Of a DNA stretch of 64,000 nt, positions 7,703 to 16,211 are shown piece after piece; within the stretch, counting starts at the first letter, position 1, and each line of letters opens with the position of its first letter. This DNA comes from Catelliglobosispora koreensis DSM 44566 (GTDB lineage: Bacteria; Actinomycetota; Actinomycetes; Mycobacteriales; Micromonosporaceae). The position numbers and the translations under genes were made by a program. The notes below the pieces were generated by a model. The model did no database searches, was not told the origin of the DNA, and saw only the letters and a list, made by a program, of their open reading frames with translations. The stretch spans positions 310,001 to 374,000 of the forward strand of contig NZ_KB903291.1 in the NCBI RefSeq assembly GCF_000379685.1. Reading direction: 5' to 3'.

Positions 7703-8815
7703 TTAAGCCAACGCGAGCAGCTCATCACAGAGGTCCCGGAGCGTGGGGATGACCTTTCCGCCACCCCGGCTGTTGAGCTTGGCGCTGGTCGCCAGGTTGA
7801 AGGTCTTCCTGTCGCTGACGAAGTAGTCGACGAACGGAAGCGCCGTTGCCAGGGCGAAGAAATCCAGCAGGTCCGAGTTCTTCGGCTTCCGGTCCGCCTG
7901 CAGGTGGGTCTGCACGCGCAGCTCGGTGAAGGCCCCCTGGATCGGCATGGCATCCAGCAGCCTGTGCATCGCCGGGTTCTCGCCGTTCACGACGCCGTCG
8001 GCGATCGCGGTGACGACCGTGTTCGGGTCCTTTCCAAGCGCCCGCAGGACTGGATCGAATAGCTTGATCGAATCCGTGAACGCAAGGTACTCAATCGCGT
8101 TGCGCACCGCCTTCGACGTCCGGCCTTGCTGGTCGATCGCCGCGCGGATCGACACCTCCAACGCGGCGAACTGGGCACCCTTGCCGTCGGCAATGGACAC
8201 CTGCGGGGCGAAGACCGGCTCCATACGCGGGTCGCGCAAGGCGAGTACGCCTAGCTCCAGCCGGTAGGGAACGTTGGCCTCCAGCTCTTCCAGCTGGGCT
8301 CGCAGCTCGGCGGGCAGCGACGTGTCCCACAGCGCTGGTGCGCCGGTCGCCTTGTCGAGGATGAACGCCTGCCCGTGCACGCCGGTCAGGCAGTGCTTGA
8401 GACCCCACCCGAGCGGCTCGGGTTTCTCCAGCGTCACCGGCAGGCCGAGGAACTCCACCGCTCCCACCGAGGCATCCCACACGTCGAGGTTCTTGGTCCG
8501 CAGCGTGTGGAACCCGGTGAGTTCCGCCATCGCCACCGCTGTGTCCCAGCGGCCGTCGGCGTTATCGCGCTGCCAGTTCTCCCGGTAGTGGGCTTCGGAG
8601 AGAGCGAAGATCACCTTGCCGGCCAATGCCATGTCCCGCAGGATCTGAAACGTCCCGGCCTCGCTGGCTTCCATCGGGGAGCCCGCCCGGTCCCGGGCCA
8701 GGTGGTCGTAGCACCACTGGTCCAGATAGGCCACGATCGGACGCGGGCTGTCGCCCAGCACCCATCGCGCAGGAAGCTGTGGGTCATGGGTCAGCGGCCA
8801 GTTCTCGGTGAACAT
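7703..8815 (-). CDS. PIN-like domain protein, possible nuclease
   Basis: The 370-residue protein has an N-terminal YLDQW (Asp 32) typical of the first acidic residue of PIN-like nucleases. Its C-terminal block holds DLLDFFALATALPFVDYF followed by VSDRKTFN, with Asp 318, 330 and 335 in the usual PIN positions. The long middle region is helical and unassigned. PIN-like enzymes cut RNA and serve as toxins or phage-defence effectors. It lies about 100 bp downstream of the SIR2-like gene on the same strand, with a possible promoter of its own (GTTATACC near 8860). No antitoxin-sized gene is adjacent. The fold call rests on motif spacing only. Confidence 0.6.
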   Translation of the reverse strand: MFTENWPLTHDPQLPARWVLGDSPRPIVAYLDQWCYDHLARDRAGSPMEASEAGTFQILRDMALAGKVIFALSEAHYRENWQRDNADGRWDTAVAMAELTGFHTLRTKNLDVWDASVGAVEFLGLPVTLEKPEPLGWGLKHCLTGVHGQAFILDKATGAPALWDTSLPAELRAQLEELEANVPYRLELGVLALRDPRMEPVFAPQVSIADGKGAQFAALEVSIRAAIDQQGRTSKAVRNAIEYLAFTDSIKLFDPVLRALGKDPNTVVTAIADGVVNGENPAMHRLLDAMPIQGAFTELRVQTHLQADRKPKNSDLLDFFALATALPFVDYFVSDRKTFNLATSAKLNSRGGGKVIPTLRDLCDELLALA

Positions 8816-8913
8816 CTGGTCACCACCGGACCAGATAGGTCATACGTGTAAACACGGGGTATAACGCTATCCGGGGCGGAGATGTCCCGGCTACCGATTA
8901 TCGGGCGCCCCCT

Positions 8914-9918
8914 TCATGCGACGTTGAGCTGGGGATCACCCAGCGGGTGGGTCGCGACGTCGAAGAAGACCACGTTGTTCCCCTCGAACCGCTCTCGGAG
9001 AACCCCCAGTCGGCTGGCGATCTGCACTGGCGTGGCACGCCCGACGTGGATGCCGATCGCGATGCTCCTCGGGGCGCCCCCGGCTTTGATGGCCTCGACG
9101 ATGTGTGTGTCGTTCTCGCCGAAGCTGGACCCAACGATCACCAGGGGAGCGGTATCACGGGTCAGCTCTTGCAGTGCGAACCACAAATAGCGGCTGCGCT
9201 GGATGACCGCGTACTTATCTTTCGCGGTGCCTTCGCTGACCAGCAGCGGTTCTCGGCTCGGGTGCTCCTCGTAGCGATCCTTCAGATCGAGCAGGCCGGT
9301 GACCGTCGCGGTCCACTTCCCCGTCACGCCGGCCCAGTCGTCCCGCCACAGGTGCAGCGCGCCGTGCAGGTAGAGCAACTGTGTCCGGTCCCCAGACCAC
9401 AACGCCGTTGCCGGATCAAATAGCAGCTCCCCGTCGCTGGGCATCATCATGTCGCGGAACTCGGCACGACGCGACATGATCGCCCAATAGGGGATCAAGT
9501 CATAGTTGGTGGTGAATACCCGACTGTAACTTCGCAGGTGCCCCGCTACGGCCTGCAGCACCTCCTGCGAGAGGGCACCGTGCCGCACGTGCGTGTCGTT
9601 CACCGCAGCAAACAATGCCTCGCGGATTCCGTCATGCTCAGCAGCCATCCGCTTAAGGCCGGATTCCGGGAACCCAAACGCAGCGCTGATCTGCTGGGCG
9701 TCGAGCATCCGCTCCAGCACCAACTCGAAGTTCGTGGTGTCGTAGAGGTCGAACAGCCGCTTGGCAGTCTCGCTTAATTCGGCCCCATCGAACAGTCGGC
9801 GGTAGCCGAACCCACTGGAGATGTTCATCGAGAAGCCGTTGCCGAGCAGTAACGATCCCCAGCCCTGCCCTGCGATCTCCGGCCAATCACGGAGCCGCTC
9901 CACGCTTGCCATCCCCAT
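8914..9918 (-). CDS. SIR2-like DUF4917 family protein
   Basis: The chosen ATG at 9918 (GGGGG directly upstream; ATG 9912 and 10008 are alternatives) gives 334 residues. SIR2-superfamily landmarks appear in order: LLLGNGFSMN near residue 23, TTNFELVLERML, FTTNYDLIPYW, LYLHGALHLW and VGSSFGENDTHI. This is the pattern of DUF4917 proteins. Related SIR2-like effectors in bacterial defence systems degrade NAD+ on phage infection. The adjacent PIN-like gene and the tRNA-linked accessory location support a defence role, which is inference. The frame extends further upstream than the conserved part, so the longer start is less likely. Confidence 0.75.
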   Translation of the reverse strand: MGMASVERLRDWPEIAGQGWGSLLLGNGFSMNISSGFGYRRLFDGAELSETAKRLFDLYDTTNFELVLERMLDAQQISAAFGFPESGLKRMAAEHDGIREALFAAVNDTHVRHGALSQEVLQAVAGHLRSYSRVFTTNYDLIPYWAIMSRRAEFRDMMMPSDGELLFDPATALWSGDRTQLLYLHGALHLWRDDWAGVTGKWTATVTGLLDLKDRYEEHPSREPLLVSEGTAKDKYAVIQRSRYLWFALQELTRDTAPLVIVGSSFGENDTHIVEAIKAGGAPRSIAIGIHVGRATPVQIASRLGVLRERFEGNNVVFFDVATHPLGDPQLNVA

Positions 9919-10042
9919 CCCCCGATCAGGCCGGTCATCGCCAGCGTGCTCAACGCCGGAAACCTCAGCCTGGTCACCCCACAGACGATCATCCGTGGTA
10001 AAGATCATGACGCAAGCGCGACCTGCACCACCGATGCTCGCC

Positions 10043-10313
10043 GATATGTGGCGTCGCGAAGAAATCCCAAGGGATTGACAGCGATGCCAACTCCAGCTCG
10101 GAGAAGACAACACAAAGTTTCCGAAGAGATCGAGACACTTCACTCAATGGCGCATCAAATGCGGAACATAGGTGGCAATGGATACCCCGCTGACACCCCA
10201 CTGACGATCAAGGGCACTTACCCAAGTGAATGGATAAGTGCCCTTGACCTGCAATTTCTTTGTAGCGGGGACAGGATTTGAACCTGCGACCTCTGGGTTA
10301 TGAGCCGAGCGAG
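10043..10313. repeat. Left copy of long direct repeat with tRNA 3' remnant (attL-like)
   Basis: This stretch matches 38365-38637 with roughly 85% identity by eye, over the whole length. It contains a 12-bp hairpin (10209-10220 with 10235-10246) and then 51 bp identical, save one base, to the 3' part of the initiator tRNA gene (10263-10313). Similarity stops abruptly after 10313. The 51-bp tRNA segment is the expected core attachment site. That the similarity continues beyond the tRNA means the flank is also shared between two related elements. Confidence 0.85.
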
Positions 10314-10606
10314 CATCAGGACACATTTTCAAGATATCTATGAGCGAATATTTTGCCAGGTCAGAGCGCATCTTCTATCGATGTTCGCGGAATACTATTT
10401 GGACGTCCGATGTGGCCTGAAACCCAGTGAGATCCGGTTCAAACGCTAAAGGATCTTCAAAATAGGTTGAAACAGGCATGAAACTCCACCCTTTTCGACC
10501 CGTTTTGCCCACTCTAGTGGATCAACATGGCACGGTAGTTTCCACATTGGACAGCTTCATTCCGGACATTTGGGCCCCCAACCCGTCGTTAAGCGCATCA
10601 GCGGGG
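10314..10606. other. Gene-free stretch at the left end of the metal island
   Basis: Between the tRNA remnant and the arsR promoter there is no frame with a recognisable domain. The DNA is less GC-rich than its surroundings. A reading frame over the tRNA remnant is an artefact. Nothing else is seen. Confidence 0.5.
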
Positions 10607-10652
10607 TTGACAAACTTTCAACATCATCGTGTATCGTCGATTAGCGATGATG
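10607..10652 (+). promoter_or_regulatory. Promoter and operator of the first arsR
   Basis: TTGACA at 10607-10612 is a good -35, with a -10 near 10630-10637 (TGTATC or TATCGT). CATCATCG (10622-10629) and CGATGATG (10645-10652) form a perfect 8-bp inverted repeat over the -10 region, the place and size expected of an ArsR operator. The arsR start lies 23 bases further on. Confidence 0.65.
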
Positions 10653-10674
10653 TTGGCCGAAGGGTGCGCGCGAG

Positions 10675-11007
10675 ATGTCTGAGGTTCTGCTGGATCGCGA
10701 GGCGGCGCAGCGATACGCGTCCTGGTTCAGGGCGCTTGCGGATCCGACGCGGGTGCAGATCGCCGAGTTGCTGGCGCGCCGTCGTGAGCCGATGAGTGTG
10801 GGGCAGATTGTGGCGGCGGTGGGCACGGCGCAGTCGACGGTGTCGCACCATTTGAAGATCCTGGCCGAGGTGCGGTTCGTGCTGGTCGAACCGGACGGTA
10901 ACGCCAACCTGTACCGGATCAATGAGAACTGTCTGACCTGCTTTCCTACCGCGGCCGACGTGGTGATGGGCCGCCCGGTTGCCGCACCTGGGGAGGTCCC
11001 GTGCTGA
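10675..11007 (+). CDS. ArsR family regulator
   Basis: The 110-residue protein has a winged helix with the recognition helix QSTVSHHLKIL at about 51-61, and a C-terminal ENCLTCFP motif whose two Cys could bind arsenite or another soft metal. ArsR proteins repress until the metalloid displaces them from DNA. An inverted repeat lies over the promoter just upstream. The stop codon overlaps the GTG start of the acetyltransferase gene, so the two are translationally coupled. It is the first gene of the metal island reading rightward and probably controls at least the ArsN-like gene. Confidence 0.88.
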   Translation: MSEVLLDREAAQRYASWFRALADPTRVQIAELLARRREPMSVGQIVAAVGTAQSTVSHHLKILAEVRFVLVEPDGNANLYRINENCLTCFPTAADVVMGRPVAAPGEVPC

Positions 11008-11492
11008 TCCGGCCGATGACCACCGCCGACGCGCAAGCGGTGCTGGACATCTTCGCCGCGGGAATCGCGGGTGGCATGGCCACCTTCGAGACCGAGACAC
11101 CTGGCTGGGAGCGGTTCGACGCAGCCCGGCTGCCGGATCACCGCTGGGTCGCCGAGCACGACGGCACGGTGCTGGGCTGGGCGGCGGTGTCACAGGTGTC
11201 GGCCCGACCGGCATATGCCGGGGTCGCGGAACACAGCGTCTACGTCCATCCCCACGCGCACGGTCAGGGCGTCGGCTCTGCGCTCCTCGAAGCGCTGATC
11301 GCCTCGACCGAAGCGGCGGGGATCTGGACGATCCAGTCGGGAGTGTTCCCGGAGAACACAGCCAGTCTCGCGCTGCACGCCAAGCACGGCTTCCGGACCG
11401 TCGGAGTGCGGCACCGGCCGGGCAAGCTGCGCGGAGTCTGGCGTGATGTGGTCGCGATCGAGCGCCGCAGCACGGTCACCGGCATCGAGTGA
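11001..11492 (+). CDS. GNAT acetyltransferase, ArsN1/phosphinothricin-type
   Basis: The 163-residue protein starts at GTG 11001, overlapping the arsR stop. It has the PAT/ArsN1 order: LIRPMTTADAQAVLDIF at the start, GWAAVSQVSARPAYAGVAE, then the acetyl-CoA loop HGQGVGSALL and a final FRTVGVRHRPGK. ArsN1 enzymes acetylate the alpha-amino group of the arsenical antibiotic arsinothricin; relatives acetylate phosphinothricin or methionine sulfone. The ars context favours ArsN1, but the sequence does not separate these substrates. It is coupled to the arsR upstream. Confidence 0.82.
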   Translation: MLIRPMTTADAQAVLDIFAAGIAGGMATFETETPGWERFDAARLPDHRWVAEHDGTVLGWAAVSQVSARPAYAGVAEHSVYVHPHAHGQGVGSALLEALIASTEAAGIWTIQSGVFPENTASLALHAKHGFRTVGVRHRPGKLRGVWRDVVAIERRSTVTGIE

Positions 11493-11514
11493 CGGGCACC
11501 ACCCAAACTTTGAT

Positions 11515-11543
11515 TTGACAGATGCCTAACTAGGCGGCAATCT
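11515..11543 (+). promoter_or_regulatory. Promoter with palindromic operator before the flavoprotein gene
   Basis: TTGACA (11515-11520) and CAATCT (11538-11543) are spaced by 17 bases. Between them lies GCCTA-AC-TAGGC (11524-11535), a perfect palindrome. The TTGACAGAT start and the following CTAA resemble the promoter at 19842-19870, suggesting control by the same or a related ArsR. Confidence 0.6.
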
Positions 11544-11604
11544 AAACACTGGTTCGAGAAACTTCTAAGCAGCCCGGTTGGCCGGGAGTCAAGGAGCAGT
11601 CATC

Positions 11605-13008
11605 ATGAGCACCACCCCGGTTGACACCCTGCCAGTCGTGGTGATCGGCGCAGGCCCGGTCGGCCTGGCCGCCGCTGCCCAGCTGGCCACCCGCAACGTC
11701 CCGTTCGTGATCGTCGAAGCGGGCGAGCAGATCGCCGCGTCGATCCGCGAGTGGGCACATGTGCGGCTGTTCTCGCCGTGGCGGTACAACACCGACCCGG
11801 CCGCCCGCGCGCTACTTGAGCCGACCGGCTGGACGGCTCCGGACCCGGCATGGCTGCCCACCGGCGGCGAGCTCATCAACGACTACCTCGAGCCCCTCGC
11901 CGCGCACCCGGCCATTGCGCCGAACCTCAAGCTCGGGGTGAAGGTGGAGGCGATCGCCCGGCAGGGTTTCGACAAGGTCCGCACCGCCGGCCGCGACGCC
12001 GCCCCGTTCCTGATCCGTCTCTCGGACGGATCCGAGCTGCTGGCCCGCGCGATCGTCGACGCGTCCGGCACGTGGCGCAGCCCCAACCCCCTCGGCGGCA
12101 ACGGTCTTGCCGCCCACGGTGAGACCGGCGCGGTGGCCGCTGGCCGGGTGTTCGCCGGTATGCCTGACGCGGCCGGGACGCTGCGGGAGAAGTTCGAAGG
12201 CAAGACGGTCGCCGTGGTCGGCGCCGGGCATTCCGCGACCGGCACCCTCCTCGCCCTGGCAGAGCTGCCGGGCACGCAGGTGCACTGGCTGCTGCGCTCG
12301 GCGGACCCGTCGCGCTCGTACGGCGGCGGCGCAGCCGACGCCCTGCCGGCTCGTGGGTCGATCGGCACCCGCGTCAAAGACCTGGTCGACAGCGGAAAGG
12401 TGACCGTCCACACCGGATTCTTCATCCACGAGATCACCGCAGACGGCCTCGTGTCGGCCGATGGCCGCACCGTCGGCGCGCAGGTGATCGTCAACTCGAC
12501 CGGCGCCCGCCCCGACTACAGCGCCAGCACCGAGCTGCGCCTGGACTTGGACCCGATCCTCGGCTCCACCCGCGCCCTGGCACCGTTGATCGACCCGAAC
12601 CAGCACTCCTGCGGCACCGTGCCCCCGCACGGCTACCTTGAGCTCGGGCACCCCGAGGACGGTTTCTACGTCGTGGGCGCCAAGTCCTACGGCCGCGCAC
12701 CCACATTCCTGCTCGCGACCGGGTTCGAGCAGGCCCGTTCCGTGGTCGCCGCTTTGGCCGGTGACCTGCAGGCTGCGGCGGCGGTCGAGCTCGACCTGCC
12801 GGAGACCGGTGTCTGCTCGACCAACAACGTCAACGCCGCACCCGCCGCAGCTGAGGAGTCGGGATGCTGCGGCACTCCCGCCCCGGCGGCCGATGCCAAG
12901 CGCGGTCTGGCCACCGGTGTCGCCGGCGGTCTGCTGACCGTCCCGCTGGTCACCGTCGGCGCTCCCGCCGAGCAGACTGGTGGCGGCTGCGGCTCCAGCT
13001 GCGGCTAG
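11605..13008 (+). CDS. FAD/NAD(P)-binding oxidoreductase with Cys-rich C-terminal tail
   Basis: From the ATG at 11605 (AAGGAG upstream) the protein has 467 residues. An FAD-binding VVIGAGPVGLAAAAQL lies near residue 10 and a second dinucleotide site, VAVVGAGHSATG, near 202; a final VVGAKSYGRAPTFLLATG completes the flavoprotein. The last 60 residues are different: SGCCGTPAP, then an Ala/Gly-rich segment and GGGCGSSCG at the end. This tail resembles the 77-residue CCG peptide encoded at 19374-19607. Flavin-dependent oxidation of an arsenical or thiol, with the tail binding the metalloid, is plausible inference. It is followed closely by the MFS gene. Confidence 0.85.
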   Translation: MSTTPVDTLPVVVIGAGPVGLAAAAQLATRNVPFVIVEAGEQIAASIREWAHVRLFSPWRYNTDPAARALLEPTGWTAPDPAWLPTGGELINDYLEPLAAHPAIAPNLKLGVKVEAIARQGFDKVRTAGRDAAPFLIRLSDGSELLARAIVDASGTWRSPNPLGGNGLAAHGETGAVAAGRVFAGMPDAAGTLREKFEGKTVAVVGAGHSATGTLLALAELPGTQVHWLLRSADPSRSYGGGAADALPARGSIGTRVKDLVDSGKVTVHTGFFIHEITADGLVSADGRTVGAQVIVNSTGARPDYSASTELRLDLDPILGSTRALAPLIDPNQHSCGTVPPHGYLELGHPEDGFYVVGAKSYGRAPTFLLATGFEQARSVVAALAGDLQAAAAVELDLPETGVCSTNNVNAAPAAAEESGCCGTPAPAADAKRGLATGVAGGLLTVPLVTVGAPAEQTGGGCGSSCG

Positions 13009-13010
13009 AC

Positions 13011-14234
13011 ATGACGACCACACTGTCCATACCGGCCGCCACCCCAACTGTGGGTGGCGGCCCGCCACGTCACCGCGTCCTGATCGCGGTCTTAGCCGTC
13101 ACCCAGACCGTCGGCTACGGCGTCATGTTCTACGCCTTCTCCGTCCTGCTCGCCCCGATCGCCGTCGACCTGCACGCCTCCACCGCTGCGGTGACCGGCG
13201 CGTTCACCACCGCTGTCGTGTTCGCTGCCGGGGCGTCGATCCCGGTCGGGCGGTGGCTGGACCGCCACGGCGGCCGGGCACTGATGGCCACCGGCTCGAC
13301 CCTCGCAGTCGTTGCGGTCGTCTTATGGTCGCGAGTGGACAGTCTGTGGCAGCTGTACGCGGTATTCGCCGTTCTCGGTGTCGCGTCAGCGTCGGTGCTG
13401 TACGAGGCGGCGTTCCCCGTCCTGGTCGCCACGGTCGAACCGGCCCGCCGCAACAATGCCCTGCTCGCGGTGACGATCGTGGCTGGGTTCGCCAGCAGCA
13501 TCTTCTTCCCGCTGACCGGACTGCTGCTCGAGCAGTACGGCTGGCGCACCACGCTGCTGATCCTGGCCGGGATGCTCGCCGTCATCACCGTCCCCGGCCA
13601 TCTCCTGGTGGTCCCTGGCCGGGCCCGCCACCATCACACCGCCGCTTCCCGCACGGGCATGCCGGTGCGGGAGGCGCTGCGGGACAAGAGTTTCTGGCTG
13701 CTGACTGTCGCGTTTGTCGTGCACGGCGCGGCGCTGTCGGCGATGGGCGTTTTGCTGATCGTCTACCTGCAGCACGCCGGGCACACCACCGCGATCGCCG
13801 CCACCCTGGCCGGGCTTCTGGGCATCTTGTCGGTGACCGGCCGTCTGGTGACCACCGGGTTGTCGCGCCGGTTCAGCATGCAGACCGTGACCGCCGTCGT
13901 GTTCATCGTCCAGGCTGTCGGGGCTGCCGCGCTGCCGTTCCTCTCCGGGACTCTCGCCGGGGCGGCGGCGTGTGTGACGGCGTTCGGGCTCGGGTTCGGG
14001 GTGGCCACGATCGCGCGTCCGGCGATCCTGGCCGGCCGGTATGGGACGGCGCGGTATGCCACCATCGCCGCCACCATGACCGTCCCGATCACCCTGGCCA
14101 AAGCGTCCGCACCGTTGGGTGCGGCGCTGCTGGTCCCGGACGTGTTCATCACCACCGTCGCGCTCGCCTGTCTGCTGGCGGCAGCCTTGCTGATCGCCGC
14201 GGGCAGGACCCCCGCTTCTAAGCTGGACCAGTGA
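13011..14234 (+). CDS. MFS transporter
   Basis: The 407-residue protein begins with ATG two bases after the flavoprotein stop. About twelve hydrophobic segments are visible, with the MFS loop GRWLDRHGGRALMATGS between segments 2 and 3. It sits in a tight operon between two flavoproteins, the second starting within its stop codon. Export of an arsenical product made by these enzymes is likely in context. It is not visibly ArsB or Acr3, and no GAPDH gene, the usual partner of ArsJ, is adjacent. The substrate is therefore unknown. Confidence 0.85.
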   Translation: MTTTLSIPAATPTVGGGPPRHRVLIAVLAVTQTVGYGVMFYAFSVLLAPIAVDLHASTAAVTGAFTTAVVFAAGASIPVGRWLDRHGGRALMATGSTLAVVAVVLWSRVDSLWQLYAVFAVLGVASASVLYEAAFPVLVATVEPARRNNALLAVTIVAGFASSIFFPLTGLLLEQYGWRTTLLILAGMLAVITVPGHLLVVPGRARHHHTAASRTGMPVREALRDKSFWLLTVAFVVHGAALSAMGVLLIVYLQHAGHTTAIAATLAGLLGILSVTGRLVTTGLSRRFSMQTVTAVVFIVQAVGAAALPFLSGTLAGAAACVTAFGLGFGVATIARPAILAGRYGTARYATIAATMTVPITLAKASAPLGAALLVPDVFITTVALACLLAAALLIAAGRTPASKLDQ

Positions 14235-15367
14235 TCAGCAGCGGGCGGTATGCCGACGTGGTGGTGATCGGCGGCGGCCAAGCCGGACTGGCGGCCGGGT
14301 TCTACCTGCGCCGCCACGGTGTGGACTTCGCCATCCTCGACGCCCAAACCTCGCCGGGCGGAGCGTGGCAGCACGTGTGGGAATCCTTGCGTCTGTTCTC
14401 CCCAGCCCAGTTCTCCTCGCTGCCGGGCTGGCAGATGCCCATCCCCGAGCACGGCGGCTACCCCGACACCGCCCATGTCATCGACTACCTGACTCGCTAT
14501 GAGCAGCGCTATCAGCTACCCATCCGCCGCGGCGTCACGGTCACGAGCGTGCATCGCACCGAAGGCGGTTTCCGGCTCGACACCAGCGACGGTGGCTGGA
14601 CCGCACGGATCGTGGTGTCGGCGACTGGCACGTGGTGGCAGCCGTTCATCCCCGCCCTCGCCCGCAATAGCCGATTCACCGGGGCCCAGTTGCACACCGT
14701 CCACTATGGAAAGCCGCAGGATTTCGCCGGTATGCGGGTGGCGGTGGTCGGGGCGGGGAACTCTGGTGCGCAGATCGCCGCCGATTTGGCCGGGCACGCC
14801 GCGCAGGTGCGGTGGATGACGCACATGACACCTCGATTCCTGCCTGATGACGTGGACGGCCGGGTGTTGTTTCAGCTGGCCAATCAGCGCTACCGGGCCC
14901 TGAAAGCAGGCCTGCCCGCACCGGCGGGAATCAGCGAACTCGGCGACGTCGTGGCCGTGCCGCCCGTGCGCGACGCCCGCGATGCCGGGCGGCTGCACGT
15001 CATGCCCATGTTCACCCGCCTGGCGCCCGACGGTACACAGTGGAGTGACGGCAGCAGCTGGCCGGCCGACGCGATCATCTGGGCGACCGGGTTCCGGCCG
15101 GCCCTACACCACCTGGCACCACTGCATCTGCAGCGCGTCGACGGGCATCCGGTCACCGATGGCACCGCCTACCGCCACGATCCCCGTCTGCATCTGCTGG
15201 GCTACGGCGACTGGACCGGCCCGGCCGCAGCCACGTTGATCGGGGTGGGGCCGATCGCCCGGGACATGGCCGCCCAGGTCAAGGACCTTCTTGCCTCCCA
15301 GGGTGTTTCGCCGGTCACATCGGGGTTGCAACCTATACCCGGGTACAGGCTTACCGTGGGTTCATGA
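14231..15367 (+). CDS. ArsO-like flavin-dependent monooxygenase
   Basis: The 378-residue protein starts at GTG 14231, overlapping the MFS stop. VVVIGGGQAGLAAGFYL is the FAD site, FSPAQFSSLPGW follows, VAVVGAGNSGAQIA is the NADPH site, and ATGFRP is the flavin-monooxygenase signature. This is the ArsO/YP_ group found in ars operons, whose reaction is not settled; single-component flavin monooxygenases oxidise a soft nucleophile. A second, shorter homologue lies at 22159-23214. Its last codons overlap the start of the following small gene. Confidence 0.83.
   Translation: MISSGRYADVVVIGGGQAGLAAGFYLRRHGVDFAILDAQTSPGGAWQHVWESLRLFSPAQFSSLPGWQMPIPEHGGYPDTAHVIDYLTRYEQRYQLPIRRGVTVTSVHRTEGGFRLDTSDGGWTARIVVSATGTWWQPFIPALARNSRFTGAQLHTVHYGKPQDFAGMRVAVVGAGNSGAQIAADLAGHAAQVRWMTHMTPRFLPDDVDGRVLFQLANQRYRALKAGLPAPAGISELGDVVAVPPVRDARDAGRLHVMPMFTRLAPDGTQWSDGSSWPADAIIWATGFRPALHHLAPLHLQRVDGHPVTDGTAYRHDPRLHLLGYGDWTGPAAATLIGVGPIARDMAAQVKDLLASQGVSPVTSGLQPIPGYRLTVGS
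15326..15357 (+). promoter_or_regulatory. MerR-type promoter with long spacer and dyad
   Basis: TTGCAA (15326-15331) and TACCGT (15352-15357) are separated by 20 bases, or 19 if TTACCG is used. The spacer is filled by CCTATACCC/GGGTACAGG (15332-15349), a dyad with one mismatch. A 19-20-base spacer carrying the dyad is the hallmark of promoters activated by MerR-family proteins. The merR gene is the second gene downstream. The site lies inside the end of the previous coding region. Confidence 0.75.
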
Positions 15368-15720
15368 CCATGACGAACCTGCCGCTGGCCTGGGAGCCCG
15401 AGGCGTGCACGCTACCGACTGCGGAGCGGCCGTTGCGGCTGGCCGAGTTCGACACGCTGTTCACCGGCCTGACCACCCTGGACCGGCTGACCCCCACCCA
15501 CGCACGGCTGCATCTGACCGGCCCGGCCGGGCTCGAGGAGGTCGTGCGGGATCTGACTGCCCGCGAAACGGCGTGCTGTTCCTTTTTCACCTTCACCGTC
15601 ACCCCGGTCACCGACCGGCAGCTGACCTTGGATATCGAAGTCCCCGCCGCCCACACGGCGGTGCTGGAAGCCTTGGCCGGCCGGGCCGAAACCATCGCCG
15701 CCACCCCCACCGGCAGCTGA
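15364..15720 (+). CDS. Small conserved protein with vicinal cysteines
   Basis: The 118-residue protein has no named domain that I can assign. The core reads VVRDLTARETACCSFFTF, with an adjacent Cys pair near residue 63, followed by two strands (LTLDIEVPAAH). Proteins of this type occur next to merR-like genes in actinobacteria. Its start lies 7 bases after the -10 of a MerR-type promoter, so it may be leaderless. The Cys pair suggests binding of a soft metal, but nothing proves it. Confidence 0.6.
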   Translation: MTMTNLPLAWEPEACTLPTAERPLRLAEFDTLFTGLTTLDRLTPTHARLHLTGPAGLEEVVRDLTARETACCSFFTFTVTPVTDRQLTLDIEVPAAHTAVLEALAGRAETIAATPTGS

Positions 15721-15776
15721 TGAATCTCATCGGCCCGGGTACGCGAGGTGACCGTAACCCTTGCAGGAGTTCAGGT

Positions 15777-16211
15777 ATGAGCACAGACATGCTGCGCACC
15801 GGCGAAGTCGCCGAAGCCGCCGGGGTCAACATCCAGACCCTGCGCTACTACGAACGCCGTGGCCTGATCGCCGAACCGGCGCGCAGCCTCGGCGGGCACC
15901 GCGCCTACCCCGCCGACACCGTCACCCTGCTGGGCATCATCAAAGCCGCCCAGAAACTCGGCTTCACCCTCGACGAGGTCGCCGAACTCCTCGACACCGG
16001 CCGCCGCCGTCATCCCAGCCGCGACCTGCAACAACGAGCTGAGGCCAAACTCGCCGAAGTCGACCAGAAGATCGCCCACCTCGGCGCGATCAAACAAGCG
16101 CTGACCGGGCTGATCGCCGCCCGCTGCGACAGCCTGACCAACTGCACCTGCACCGACTGCCCGATGCCGTTTCCCGAACTGGCCGCACCCGAAGGACTCA
16201 CACGCCGATGA
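15777..16211 (+). CDS. MerR family metal-responsive regulator
   Basis: The 144-residue protein starts at ATG 15777 with AGGAG upstream. It has the N-terminal MerR winged helix (TGEVAEAAGVNIQTLRYYERRGL), a coiled-coil dimer helix, and a C-terminal metal loop with four Cys in CDSLTNCTCTDC. The Cys pattern is like that of mercury- or soft-metal-sensing MerR proteins. It probably twists the long-spacer promoter at 15326-15357, upstream of the preceding gene. Its stop overlaps the ATG of the MerT-like gene, so sensor and transporter are coupled. Confidence 0.88.
   Translation: MSTDMLRTGEVAEAAGVNIQTLRYYERRGLIAEPARSLGGHRAYPADTVTLLGIIKAAQKLGFTLDEVAELLDTGRRRHPSRDLQQRAEAKLAEVDQKIAHLGAIKQALTGLIAARCDSLTNCTCTDCPMPFPELAAPEGLTRR

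Noticed and set aside
10144-10371. Minus-strand frame with a translated segment reading NPEVAGSNPVPAT
   Set aside because: This is the well-known artefact of translating a tRNA gene; it lies over the tRNA remnant and hairpin. The same holds for the frame at 38468-38701 over the intact tRNA.
11812-13068. Minus-strand frame of 418 codons opposite the flavoprotein gene
   Set aside because: Low-complexity Gly/Val/Arg-rich translation mirroring a real FAD enzyme gene.
11605-15367. Mercuric reductase (MerA) among the flavoproteins
   Set aside because: None of the flavoproteins has the MerA redox-active Cys pair near the FAD site or the C-terminal CC of MerA; they match monooxygenase-like families.
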